A stretch of DNA of 25,975 nucleotides, from positions 1-25,975 of the forward strand of contig JBNJEA010000036.1 of the NCBI GenBank assembly GCA_051745395.1, read 5' to 3'. The DNA is from JBNJEA01 sp051745395 (lineage in GTDB: Bacteria > Desulfobacterota > Desulfobacteria > Desulfobacterales > Desulfosalsimonadaceae). This document shows, one piece after another, positions 1 through 8,183 of this stretch. Within the stretch, counting starts at the first letter, position 1; every line of letters starts with the position of its first letter. The notes beneath the pieces were generated by a model. It saw nothing but the letters and a program-made list of their open reading frames with translations. It searched no databases and was not told the DNA's origin. The position numbers were made by a program, and so were the translations under genes.

Positions 1-86
1 GTCCCTGCCAAAGCGCTTTACCCCGTGTGCTTCGATGTGATATGAAAAATGGAATTGTTTTTATATTAAAATGTGGAGATTTTTTT

Positions 87-3068
87 ATGCCAGAAAACGA
101 CCCGAGAAATCCAGGGGCAAACCAGGGGGACCGGATCGGCGGTTACCGTATTGAAAACATCATTGAAGTCCCTGAAATTGCGGCCTTCTATTATGAACTT
201 TTCCATCCCGCCACCGGCGCCCGGCACATTCACATCAGCCGCCCGGATTCGGAAAACGCCTTTTCCATCGCCTTTAAGACCGTCCCGCGCGATTCGACCG
301 GCATCGCCCATATCCTGGAGCACACCGTGCTCTGCGGCTCATTGCATTATCCGGTGCGCGATCCGTTTTTTTCCATGATGAAACGGAGCCTGAATACCTT
401 CATGAATGCGCTGACCGCATCGGACTGGACCATGTATCCGTTTGCCACCCAGAACAAAAAGGATTTTTACAACCTTTTGTCCGTCTACCTGGATTCGGCG
501 TTTTACCCCAAACTCGACGCGCTGAGTTTCAAGCAGGAAGGCTTCCGCATCGAAGCCGAACCCGATCCAGAGGCCACGGACGGTTTCCGGCTGGTCTACA
601 AGGGCGTGGTCTATAACGAAATGAAAGGCGCCATGTCATCGCCGGACCAGGTCATGGGCCGCAGCCTTCTCAATGCCGTATATCCGGACACCACCTACAG
701 CAACAATTCCGGCGGCCATCCGGCACAAATCCCGCGGCTGACCCATGAGGACTTAATTGCCTTCCACCGCCACCATTACCATCCCAGCAACGCCTTTTTC
801 TACACCTACGGCGATCTGGCCATGGCCCCGCACCTGGAATATATCGAAAACAACATTTTAAAGGATTTTTCCCGGATTGATCCGGAAACCGAGGTGCCAT
901 CCCAACCCCGATGGAATCAGCCAAAAACCGCCACCTATACCTACCCCCTCGATCCCGACGAATCGCCGGAGCGCAAATCCCAGGCCTGCGTGGCCTGGCT
1001 GACCACCGATATCCGGGACTCATTCGAGGTGCTGGTGTTAACCGTGCTCGAACAGATATTGATCGGCAACCCGGGCTCGCCGTTGAGAAAGGCCTTGATG
1101 GACTCCGGCCTGGGCAGCACGCTGTGCGACGGCACCGGCTATGACGCCGAAAACAAGGACACCATGTTCGCCTGCGGTCTCAAGGACGTGGACGCCGATT
1201 CCGCCGCGGCCGTGGAAAAGATTGTTTTCGAAGTTTTGACCGATCTCTGTGAAAACGGCATCGACCGCCGCCTCGTGGACACGGCCATCCACCAGATCGA
1301 ATTTCACCGCAAAGAGGTCACCAATTCCCCGTTTCCCTATGGGCTCAAACTCCTGCTCCGGTTTTGCGGCGACTGGTTTCATCAAGGCGACCCGGCCTCG
1401 GCCCTGGAATTTGATTCCCTGATGAACCGCTTTTTCGATGAACTCAACAGCGGTCCCCTGCTGGAAAACCGCATCCGGACCTATTTCCTGGAAAATTCCC
1501 ACCGCGTCCGGCTCACCCTTGAACCGGACCGGGAACTGGCGGCAAAGGAAAGCCGGCGGGAAGCCGAAGAACTCGATCAGATCAAGGCCCGCTTGTCCAG
1601 AACGGAAATCGAACAGCTCCAAAACGATGCCGAAAAACTGGTGCAACTGCAGGAATCCGAAGAAGACGTTTCCAGCCTGCCGACCCTGGAAATCGAAGAC
1701 ATTGCCAAGGATATCCGCATCGTCGAACCCAGCCGGATCATAGACGAGCCGGCCACGTATTGCTACGCCCAGCCCACGGCCGGTATTTTTTACTATACCG
1801 CCGCCATCGGGTTGCAGCCCCTGCCGCCGGATTTGGTTTCACTGGTGCCTTTTTTCTGCTACGCCCTGACCCGTACCGGGACCAACGCCTATGATTACGT
1901 GGAACTGGCCCGCCGCATCGATCAGTACACCGGCGGTCTCGGATTTTCCGTGTCGGCCGGCAACCGGTTTACCGAAGCCGAAAACATGTCCATGCCCATG
2001 CTGTCGATGTCCGGGAAATGCCTTTCCCGCAATATCGACAACATGTTCGAATTGCTCAATCAACTGCTGACCGGCTATTCCTTCTCCGATGTAAACCGCT
2101 TGAAGCATCTGCTGCTCGAAATCCGGTCCGATCTCGAGTCCTCGGTGATCCATAACGGTCATCGGCTGGCGATTTCGCTTGCGGCGAGAAATTTTTCCGT
2201 GAGCAACGCGTTAAACGAAACCTGGCACGGTATCCACCAATTAAAAACCATCAAGGAACTGACCGAAGATCTCTCCGAACAACGGCTCAAAGACCTGGCC
2301 GACAACCTGTACCGCATCGCGGATGCTCTTTTTTACCGAAACAACATCAAAACCGCGCTCATCGGAGAACAGGCCGACATCGACACCGCCACAGACCGCG
2401 CAGCGGCCCTTTATAATCAACTCGGCACCCGGCCGCTGGCGGGATTTGATCCCCCCGAGTTTGCACTGGAGAATCAGATGCCCTATGAAGGCTGGAGCAC
2501 CTCCACTGCGGTCTCTTTTGTGGCCAAGGTCGTTGCCGCCCAGCGGATGGATCATGCGGATGCTCCGGTGGTGGCGGTTATCAGCAAATTGTTGAAATCG
2601 ATGTTTCTGCACACGGAAATCCGGGAAAAAGGCGGGGCCTATGGCGGCTTTTCGGTCTATCAGCTCGAATCCGGTCTGTTTTATTTCGGCTCCTACCGCG
2701 ACCCCCACATCGTCAACACGCTGGGCGTATACGAGGCGGCCGCCGATTTTCTGATCCACGGCGACTATGACGACGAAGATATCAAAGAGGCCATACTGCA
2801 GGTATGTGCCGACCTGGACCGGCCGGATTCACCGGGCCATGCGGCATCCAAAGCCTTCTACCGCCAATTGATCGGCCTGTCCGACGATTTGCGCAAACAG
2901 TTTAAGGAACAAACCCTTACCGTCACCCGGCAACGGGTCCTGGAAGTCGGCAGCAAATACTTTGCCGGCCACAACGAGCAATCCGCCATTGCGGTCATAT
3001 CCAGTGATGAAGGGTTAAAATCCGCCAACAGCCGCTTGAAGGCGCCGCTGGCCGTATACCGGATATAA
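87..3068 (+). CDS. M16C family zinc metallopeptidase (PreP/presequence-protease-like)
   Basis: A 993-residue protein of the usual length for pitrilysin-family clamshell peptidases of the PreP/Cym1 type, which degrade short unfolded peptides inside a closed chamber. The inverted zinc motif HILEH lies at residues 75-79, and the third ligand is E178 in the segment YNEMKGAMSSPD; both are hallmark M16C features. The C-terminal half keeps the family segment REKGGAYGGFSVYQLESG. I place the start at ATG 87 because TGGAG lies 8-9 bases upstream. A GTG at 27 in the same frame would add 20 atypical residues. There is no clear signal peptide, so a cytoplasmic peptide-scavenging role is inferred. The gene is followed by a G-run and a short heptamer array, and it converges on the DUF2520 gene. 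Family assignment is strong; the substrate is unknown. Confidence 0.93.
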   Translation: MPENDPRNPGANQGDRIGGYRIENIIEVPEIAAFYYELFHPATGARHIHISRPDSENAFSIAFKTVPRDSTGIAHILEHTVLCGSLHYPVRDPFFSMMKRSLNTFMNALTASDWTMYPFATQNKKDFYNLLSVYLDSAFYPKLDALSFKQEGFRIEAEPDPEATDGFRLVYKGVVYNEMKGAMSSPDQVMGRSLLNAVYPDTTYSNNSGGHPAQIPRLTHEDLIAFHRHHYHPSNAFFYTYGDLAMAPHLEYIENNILKDFSRIDPETEVPSQPRWNQPKTATYTYPLDPDESPERKSQACVAWLTTDIRDSFEVLVLTVLEQILIGNPGSPLRKALMDSGLGSTLCDGTGYDAENKDTMFACGLKDVDADSAAAVEKIVFEVLTDLCENGIDRRLVDTAIHQIEFHRKEVTNSPFPYGLKLLLRFCGDWFHQGDPASALEFDSLMNRFFDELNSGPLLENRIRTYFLENSHRVRLTLEPDRELAAKESRREAEELDQIKARLSRTEIEQLQNDAEKLVQLQESEEDVSSLPTLEIEDIAKDIRIVEPSRIIDEPATYCYAQPTAGIFYYTAAIGLQPLPPDLVSLVPFFCYALTRTGTNAYDYVELARRIDQYTGGLGFSVSAGNRFTEAENMSMPMLSMSGKCLSRNIDNMFELLNQLLTGYSFSDVNRLKHLLLEIRSDLESSVIHNGHRLAISLAARNFSVSNALNETWHGIHQLKTIKELTEDLSEQRLKDLADNLYRIADALFYRNNIKTALIGEQADIDTATDRAAALYNQLGTRPLAGFDPPEFALENQMPYEGWSTSTAVSFVAKVVAAQRMDHADAPVVAVISKLLKSMFLHTEIREKGGAYGGFSVYQLESGLFYFGSYRDPHIVNTLGVYEAAADFLIHGDYDDEDIKEAILQVCADLDRPDSPGHAASKAFYRQLIGLSDDLRKQFKEQTLTVTRQRVLEVGSKYFAGHNEQSAIAVISSDEGLKSANSRLKAPLAVYRI

Positions 3069-3074
3069 AAATAA

Positions 3075-3118
3075 GGGGGAGGGGGGCGGGTATAAGGTAT
3101 AAGGTATAGGGTGTAAGG
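3075..3118 (+). repeat. G-run plus four-unit heptamer array after the peptidase gene
   Basis: Seven bases after the peptidase stop codon there is a G-run (G5-A-G6-C-G3 at 3075-3090). Four tandem 7-mers follow directly: TATAAGG at 3091 and 3098, TATAGGG at 3105 and TGTAAGG at 3112. The units match those of the arrays near 8051-8183 and 8341-8382. The array reads purine-rich on the sense strand of the preceding gene. The G-run could in principle support a G-quadruplex. Confidence 0.8.
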
Positions 3119-3136
3119 CGGCGAATACCGCCTTAC
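3113..3136. terminator. Hairpin between convergent genes (weak terminator candidate)
   Basis: A perfect 9-bp stem GTAAGGCGG / CCGCCTTAC encloses a 6-base loop. It spans the last heptamer unit and the stop codon of the DUF2520 gene, where two genes converge. Neither side has a convincing T-tract, so a strong intrinsic terminator is not supported. It may only block RNA polymerase or protect 3' ends. Confidence 0.4.
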
Positions 3137-4017
3137 TCCGGCTCTTCTTTTAGTAGCGCCCGCAGTTTTTCCGCCGCAGTCCGGGACAGCGTTTCCTTGG
3201 CCAGGGCGATATCAATGGTCTGGCGCCCGAGGGACTTATACAGCGGCAACAAGGTGGGCGCTTTTTCCCGGATCTGGTCGACATGCGCCTCGACGACGGT
3301 GGTATCGCCGCGGGCAATGGGGCCGGTCAAAGCGCGGGGCACCCCAGAATTTTCAATATTGCCGAGGGTGCCGTTGATCAGGGGCTTTAAAATCTGATAA
3401 ACGTTCGACGACCGGACCCCGGAGGCAAAAAGCAACTGAAAGGCCAGGTTCATCAAGGTGACCAGGTAGTTCGACGCCACCACCGCAGATGCATGGTAGA
3501 GCATTTTGCTTTCGGTATGGATTTCAAAAGGCGTGGCCCCCAGGGCTTCGGCCACCGCCCATGCGCTTTGAACCGCGGCGGTGTCGCCTTCAATGCCCAT
3601 CATGATGCCGGCAAAGGGGTTTGCTTCCATTTCCTCGGCGGCAAAACTCTGCAGCGGGTGCATGCTGCCGGTTTTGCCGCCCGCCGAGTTGACGGCCGAC
3701 AGGATTTCGGATGAAAGCGCCCCGCTGCAATGCAGCACAACCGCGCCCTCCTTAACCCCCTGATGCTCGGCAATCCGGCTGGCCGTATCCGAAATGGCGT
3801 GATCCGGCGTGCTGATAAACACAATATCTGCGGCATCGGTTATCTCCCAGGGATTGCTCGACACCTTGCCGCCGAATGCCGCCGCCTCTGCCCCCCGCTT
3901 GGCCGAAGCCAGCGTGCGGCTGGCAAAACCGACGGGCCGGTAACCGGCTTTTGTCAGATGCCTGGCCAGTGAAATGCCGACACGACCACAACCCACAACT
4001 GCAAACTTGGTTTTCAT
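3133..4017 (-). CDS. Rossmann-fold DUF2520 domain oxidoreductase-like protein
   Basis: A 294-residue protein starting with a dinucleotide-binding fold (VVGCGRVG, the GxGxxG loop at residues 9-14). A C-terminal helical DUF2520-type domain follows, with the recognisable segments SMHPLQSF, YHASAVVASNYLV and RALTGPIARGD. The layout resembles F420-dependent NADP reductase and 6-phosphogluconate dehydrogenase-like proteins. The family is widespread but its substrate is not established. ATG 4017 is chosen because GGAGG lies 8 bases upstream. A GTG at 4026 would sit just 3' of that site and is unlikely. A near-perfect 28-bp palindrome lies 18-45 bases upstream of the start, so repression by a TetR-type regulator is plausible. 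It is divergent from etfA. Confidence 0.85.
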   Translation of the reverse strand: MKTKFAVVGCGRVGISLARHLTKAGYRPVGFASRTLASAKRGAEAAAFGGKVSSNPWEITDAADIVFISTPDHAISDTASRIAEHQGVKEGAVVLHCSGALSSEILSAVNSAGGKTGSMHPLQSFAAEEMEANPFAGIMMGIEGDTAAVQSAWAVAEALGATPFEIHTESKMLYHASAVVASNYLVTLMNLAFQLLFASGVRSSNVYQILKPLINGTLGNIENSGVPRALTGPIARGDTTVVEAHVDQIREKAPTLLPLYKSLGRQTIDIALAKETLSRTAAEKLRALLKEEPE

Positions 4018-4034
4018 ACGCCTCACCTCCGTCT

Positions 4035-4062
4035 CACCTAAATTGAGCGCTCAATTCAGGTG
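4035..4062. promoter_or_regulatory. 28-bp palindrome, probable TetR-family operator upstream of the DUF2520 gene
   Basis: A perfect 16-bp palindrome AATTGAGCGCTCAATT (4041-4056) is extended by CACCT and AGGTG arms, with one mismatched pair. That gives 13 of 14 matched pairs. With no loop it suits a dimeric DNA-binding protein rather than an RNA hairpin. It lies just upstream of the ribosome-binding site of the gene starting at 4017. The size and the GAGCGCTC core are like TetR/AcrR-type operators; the regulator itself is not in this window. Confidence 0.6.
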
Positions 4063-4160
4063 TCATAAACCGCCCCGTTCACCGCTTATTGTATTGCGAA
4101 ATATAACGGTTTTACGGTTCCTTGTCGATAGCAGCGGCGGCCGCGTTGGCGGACAAAAAT

Positions 4161-4178
4161 AAAACGAACGCTCGTTTT
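4161..4178. promoter_or_regulatory. 18-bp inverted repeat, probable second TetR-family operator upstream of etfA
   Basis: AAAACGAACGCTCGTTTT has 7-bp arms around ACGC, with 8 of 9 pairs matched. It shares the GA(G/A)CGCTC core with the palindrome at 4035-4062. It ends six bases before TTGACA (4184-4189), a possible -35 element. A TACTAT follows at 4204-4209, but the 14-base spacing is short. The pair of operators suggests shared control of the divergent genes. Confidence 0.5.
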
Positions 4179-4237
4179 TTAAATTGACAGATCCGTTTTC
4201 ACCTACTATTGGTAAAGGCATCAAATCTTTTGGAAAA

Positions 4238-5239
4238 ATGAGAAAAAACCAAATGCATCCCCATATTGCCGTCATCGCTGAAACCGGATCCACAGGGATC
4301 CGCCCGGTAACCGAGGAGGCCGTCGCCTGTGCCGAACAAATCGCCCAGCAAATCAATGGCACCATTTCCGTTTACGTGCTCGCCGATGATCCGGCACCGG
4401 GCATGGAGCAAATCAGCAACGCAATCGACACCCACCAGGTAATCGGCATTGTCGCGGAGGGGTTGACAACATACAATGCCGAAACCTATCGGGCCGTGCT
4501 GGTCCGGGTGCTGTCTGAAATCGAACCGGCATATGTCGTCATTGCCCACACCGCCCGGGGGATCGACTTTGCCCCGGCGCTGGCCGCCACGCTCGACGGC
4601 ACCTGCATTGCAGGGGTGGAAAAAATGGAAACCGCCGCCGCAGGGCCGGTATTTGCCCGAAGTATTTTAAACGGCAAAAAAACAGCCCGGATTCGCCCCG
4701 ACACGCGGCCTGCGGTAATCACGGTTTCACCGGGCATGTTTCGACCGAAAAGCCCGCAGCAGCAAACAGCGGAAAAAAATACCCGAACAAGACCCGTTTC
4801 CCATACCCCCGTACAAATCCGGCCCCTCGGGGTCAAGCCGGCTGCTGCCGACACCGGCTCCTTAGATACGGCCGATGTCATCGTGGCCGCCGGAAACGGC
4901 ATCGGCGAGGAGGCCAACCTGGCTTTGGTCCAGCGCCTGGCCTCGCATTTTTCCAAATCCGCCGTTGCCGGCTCCCGCCCGGTCTGTGACAAACAGTGGC
5001 TGCCATACAACCGCCAGGTCGGCGTCACCGGAGCCGTGGTCCGCCCGCGGCTCTATATCGCCTGCGGCATTTCCGGGGCCAGCCAGCATGTCGCCGGTAT
5101 TCGGGAAGCCGGTTTTATCGCGGCCATCAACCGCGACCCGAATGCCGCAATTTTCAATACCGCCGATGTCTGTATCGTCGAGGAGCTGGGAGTTTTTCTG
5201 CCTATCCTATCCGAGCAAATCATGGAAAGCAGGGCCTGA
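4238..5239 (+). CDS. etfA: Electron transfer flavoprotein, alpha subunit
   Basis: A 333-residue protein, normal for EtfA. It carries FAD in the alpha/beta heterodimer that passes electrons between acyl-CoA or other flavin dehydrogenases and membrane quinone reductases or partner enzymes. The N-terminal domain begins IAVIAETGSTGIRPVTEEAV. The C-terminal FAD domain carries AGSRPV, QVGVTGAVVRPRLYIACG, ISGASQHVAGI and AINRDPNAAIFNTAD, closely matching the family consensus. I chose ATG 4238, which has a short GGA before it. An upstream TTG at 4184 overlaps the putative -35 box, and ATG 4253 is another option. No etfB is adjacent on either side, which is unusual because etfB and etfA are normally side by side. 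Two operator-like palindromes precede it. Confidence 0.92.
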   Translation: MRKNQMHPHIAVIAETGSTGIRPVTEEAVACAEQIAQQINGTISVYVLADDPAPGMEQISNAIDTHQVIGIVAEGLTTYNAETYRAVLVRVLSEIEPAYVVIAHTARGIDFAPALAATLDGTCIAGVEKMETAAAGPVFARSILNGKKTARIRPDTRPAVITVSPGMFRPKSPQQQTAEKNTRTRPVSHTPVQIRPLGVKPAAADTGSLDTADVIVAAGNGIGEEANLALVQRLASHFSKSAVAGSRPVCDKQWLPYNRQVGVTGAVVRPRLYIACGISGASQHVAGIREAGFIAAINRDPNAAIFNTADVCIVEELGVFLPILSEQIMESRA

Positions 5240-5382
5240 CAGATTTTACTACGGCCTCAATACGGACTGCCCCCGGGATCGCGTAGTCAAACTACCGGCC
5301 ACATCTTTATTGTGTCAAGCAAATAAACGTGATATGGATAAGGTCATCGCCATCCATACAATTCGTCGATTTAATTTGTTTT

Positions 5383-6051
5383 ATGAAGACTGACAGGCAA
5401 TTGCGTGATATATACGCCGCGTTATATGATGCTTTCGGCCCGCAGCACTGGTGGCCCGCAGATACCGTCGATGAGATCGTCATCGGGGCCGTTTTGGCAC
5501 AGAATGTGGCCTGGCGCAATGTAGAAAACGCCATTGCGCAATTAAAAGCCCATCGCATGCTTACACTTTCCGCCATTGCTGAAGCCGATGTCGCCGAAAT
5601 CGCCCCTTTGATCCACTCCACCCGCTTTTACAACCAGAAAGCCGGGCGATTGAAAGCATTGACCCGCTTTTTGCACCATCACGGCCAAAACGGGGACCCC
5701 GTCCGGATGCTGCAGCAACCCACCGGGTGGCTGCGGGCAAAACTGCTGGCTCTCAAGGGCTTTGGCGAAGAAACGGTGGATTCGATTCTGTTGTATGCCG
5801 GCGGCCACCCCGTGTTTGTCATCGACGCCTACACCAGGCGTATTTGCGCACGTGCGGGTTTGGCGGAAACCAATATTTCCTACAACCGGCTGCAACAATT
5901 TTTCATGGACCGTCTGCCGGCAGATACAGCGCTGTATAATGACTATCATGCCCAACTGGTTTACCTGGGCAACACTTGTTGCAAAAAAAATAAGCCGCGA
6001 TGCCATCAATGCCCCATTGATCGGTATTGCAGCCAAATCTTGGACCATTGA
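5383..6051 (+). CDS. Endonuclease III-like HhH-GPD DNA glycosylase with FeS cluster
   Basis: A 222-residue member of the HhH-GPD base-excision repair family. The helix-hairpin-helix segment is LLALKGFGEETVDSILLYA (121-139), followed by the catalytic aspartate D148 in FVIDAYTRRI. The C-terminal cysteines C200, C207, C210 and C216 have the C-x6-C-x2-C-x5-C spacing of the [4Fe-4S] loop. Where endonuclease III has its catalytic lysine (GxGRKT), this protein has glutamate E130 (GFGEET). It is therefore likely a monofunctional glycosylase, comparable to MagIII-type 3-methyladenine glycosylases, rather than true Nth; the target base is inferred. The start is ATG 5383, with no good ribosome-binding site. 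The sensor kinase begins 15 bases downstream, so the two may be co-transcribed. Confidence 0.85.
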   Translation: MKTDRQLRDIYAALYDAFGPQHWWPADTVDEIVIGAVLAQNVAWRNVENAIAQLKAHRMLTLSAIAEADVAEIAPLIHSTRFYNQKAGRLKALTRFLHHHGQNGDPVRMLQQPTGWLRAKLLALKGFGEETVDSILLYAGGHPVFVIDAYTRRICARAGLAETNISYNRLQQFFMDRLPADTALYNDYHAQLVYLGNTCCKKNKPRCHQCPIDRYCSQILDH

Positions 6052-6066
6052 CCACTGGCATTTCCT

Positions 6067-8055
6067 ATGAGCCGAAAACACCTTTCCGAACAACAAATCG
6101 ACCAACGCATCGAATATCTGCAAACCCGTCTGGCGTATCTGGAGGAACAGGACCGCAAATTCCGTCTTATCACGGAACACATCCCGGACCTGATCTGGTT
6201 TATCTCCGCCGAACGCTTGTGCGTGACCTACATCACCCCTTCGGTGGAAAAGCTGCTCGGCTACACGCCCGAGGAAGTCTTACATCTTGATTTCAAGGAC
6301 ATTCTCATCCCGGAGTCCTATACATTTGCCATCAACTATCTGCTGGAAGAACTCGAACGCATCCGGGCCGGCCAAAGCCATCCGTCCAAGGTCCATACAT
6401 TTGAAATCGGCTACATCGCCAAGGACCAATCCACGGTCTGGGCCGAAATCACCGCCGTGGGCTACCTGGACCGGGAGGGGCAATTCCGGGAAATCCTCGG
6501 GGTCTCGCGCGACATCACCGAACGGAAAAAGGCCGAAGAAGCCCTCAAGCACAGTGAAGAACGCTACCGTACCCTGTTTGAAACCTCCATGGACGCCATC
6601 TATATCACCTCCACTGACGGCCGGTTTATCGAAGCCAACCCCGCCGCCGTTGAACTGTTCGGCTTTGACAGCAAGAAGGCATTGATGCAGACGCCGATCC
6701 AGGACATGTACCTTGACCTCGAACAGCGAAGGGCCTTCCAAACTGAAATTGAAACCCAGGGCTTTGTCAAGGACTTCCCGGTCCGGTTTCAAAAAAGGGA
6801 CGGCACACCAATGGATTGCCTGCTGACCTCGACCACATGGCAGTCCGAAGACGGCACGGAAAAAGGCTACCAGGGCATTATCCGCGACATCACCGAACAA
6901 AACCGGCTGAAGGCCCAGCTGCTTCAGGCCCAGAAGATGGAAGCCGTGGGAACCCTTGCCGGCGGCATTGCCCACAACTTCAACAACATTTTAATGACCA
7001 TCCAGGGCAATACCTCCTTGATGCTGATGAAGACCGACCCGGAACATCCGCATTATCAGAAACTGCAGAAGGTCGAGCAATATATTGAATACGGCTCCGA
7101 ATTGAGCAACCAGTTGCTCGGTTTTGCCCGGGGCAACACCTCGGAGATGAAAAAATCCACCGACTTGAACCGGCTGATCAAAAACAGCGCCCACATGTTT
7201 TCCCGGTCCAAAAAAGAAGTCACCGTGGAAACCGATCTCGGGGAAACACTATGGCCGGTCTCCGTGGACCAGGGACAGATCGAGCAGGTGCTGATGAACC
7301 TGTTTGTCAACGCGTGGCAGGCCATGCCGGAAGGCGGCAAAATCAGCGTGGAAAGCAGAAATATTGAACTTTCCGAATACCAGCTCGCCCCTTACCAGGT
7401 CCGGGCGGGCCGGTATGTCAAAATCTCGGTGGCCGATATGGGAGTGGGCATGGATGCCGAAACCCGCGAAAAGGTTTTTGACCCGTTTTTTACAACCAAA
7501 AAACACGGCGAAGGCACCGGGTTGGGGCTTTCCACGGTATACGGCATCATCAAGCAGCATGAAGGCTACGTCAACGTCTACAGCGAAGTCGATGAGGGCA
7601 CGACCTTCAAGATTTACCTGCCGGCAGTGGAAAAAGCCGATCAACCCGATGCCGCGCCCTTCCAACCCGAAGCCCCCCTTTCCGGCAATGAAACGATCCT
7701 GTTGATCGATGACGAACCAATCATCAAGGAAACCGGCCAGACCATGCTCGAAGAACTCGGGTATTTTGTGCTAACCGCCGAAAGCGGACAGGCGGCCGAA
7801 TCCATTTTCCGGGAAAATGTCAACACCGTGGACCTGGTAATACTCGATATGATCATGCCGGACATGAGCGGAAGCGACACCTATGACCGGTTAAAAACCA
7901 TCGATCCGGACGCCTGCGTGTTGCTGTCATCCGGCTACGGATTAAACGGCCAGGCCACGGCGATTCTGGACCGGGGCTGCAACGGCTTTATTCAAAAACC
8001 GTTTAATTTGACCGAGCTTTCACGGAAAATACGGGAAATACTGGATGGGGGATAA
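6067..8055 (+). CDS. Hybrid sensor histidine kinase (PAS-PAS-HisKA-HATPase-REC)
   Basis: A 662-residue soluble signalling protein with no transmembrane segment. In order it has a short N-terminal coiled coil (about 5-30), PAS/PAC 1 (about 31-155), PAS 2 (about 165-285), HisKA with phospho-acceptor H303 in GGIAHNFNNIL, and HATPase_c (about 395-520). The HATPase shows MNLFVNAWQAM, DMGVGMD, FDPFFTTK and GTGLGLS. A C-terminal receiver (about 545-660) has D594 in LVILDMIMPD and the lysine of IQKPF. The attached receiver suggests intramolecular phosphorelay; no separate output regulator is nearby. The stimulus is unknown, and the PAS domains imply cytoplasmic redox, ligand or partner sensing. The start has no clear ribosome-binding site. 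The stop codon lies inside the first unit of the heptamer array, so the gene's 3' end borders the repeat directly. Confidence 0.93.
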   Translation: MSRKHLSEQQIDQRIEYLQTRLAYLEEQDRKFRLITEHIPDLIWFISAERLCVTYITPSVEKLLGYTPEEVLHLDFKDILIPESYTFAINYLLEELERIRAGQSHPSKVHTFEIGYIAKDQSTVWAEITAVGYLDREGQFREILGVSRDITERKKAEEALKHSEERYRTLFETSMDAIYITSTDGRFIEANPAAVELFGFDSKKALMQTPIQDMYLDLEQRRAFQTEIETQGFVKDFPVRFQKRDGTPMDCLLTSTTWQSEDGTEKGYQGIIRDITEQNRLKAQLLQAQKMEAVGTLAGGIAHNFNNILMTIQGNTSLMLMKTDPEHPHYQKLQKVEQYIEYGSELSNQLLGFARGNTSEMKKSTDLNRLIKNSAHMFSRSKKEVTVETDLGETLWPVSVDQGQIEQVLMNLFVNAWQAMPEGGKISVESRNIELSEYQLAPYQVRAGRYVKISVADMGVGMDAETREKVFDPFFTTKKHGEGTGLGLSTVYGIIKQHEGYVNVYSEVDEGTTFKIYLPAVEKADQPDAAPFQPEAPLSGNETILLIDDEPIIKETGQTMLEELGYFVLTAESGQAAESIFRENVNTVDLVILDMIMPDMSGSDTYDRLKTIDPDACVLLSSGYGLNGQATAILDRGCNGFIQKPFNLTELSRKIREILDGG

Positions 8056-8183
8056 GGTATAGGAGATAAGGTGTGAGGTGTGAGGTGCAAGGTATAAGGT
8101 GTGAGGTGCAGGGTGTGAGGTGCAGGGTGTGAGGTGCAAGGTTTGAGGTGCAGGGTATAAGGCTTGAGGTTTGAGGTGTAGGG
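8051..8183 (+). repeat. 19-unit degenerate 7-bp tandem array at the 3' end of the kinase gene
   Basis: Uninterrupted 7-base phasing runs from 8051 to 8183. Units are variants of TGTGAGG (six exact copies), TGCAGGG, TGCAAGG, TATAAGG and TTTGAGG. The first unit, GATAAGG, contains the kinase stop codon, and a GGGG run directly precedes it. Seven unit junctions create GAGGTG. The array reads in the sense direction of the kinase. Units differ in composition but not in length, so insertions and deletions within units appear to be absent. Confidence 0.9.

Noticed and set aside
1..86. Tail of an upstream gene (frame 1 ends with TGA at 43-45)
   Set aside because: Only fourteen codons are visible and they match nothing recognisable, so no gene can be supported.
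5240..5382. Promoter for the glycosylase gene (TTGTGT near 5310)
   Set aside because: The -35 and -10 matches are poor at every reasonable spacing. The gap also shows only a 5-bp inverted repeat at 5283-5295.
6280..6975. Minus-strand open frame of about 231 codons under the hybrid kinase
   Set aside because: Shadow of the PAS and HisKA coding region; composition is unlike a real protein.
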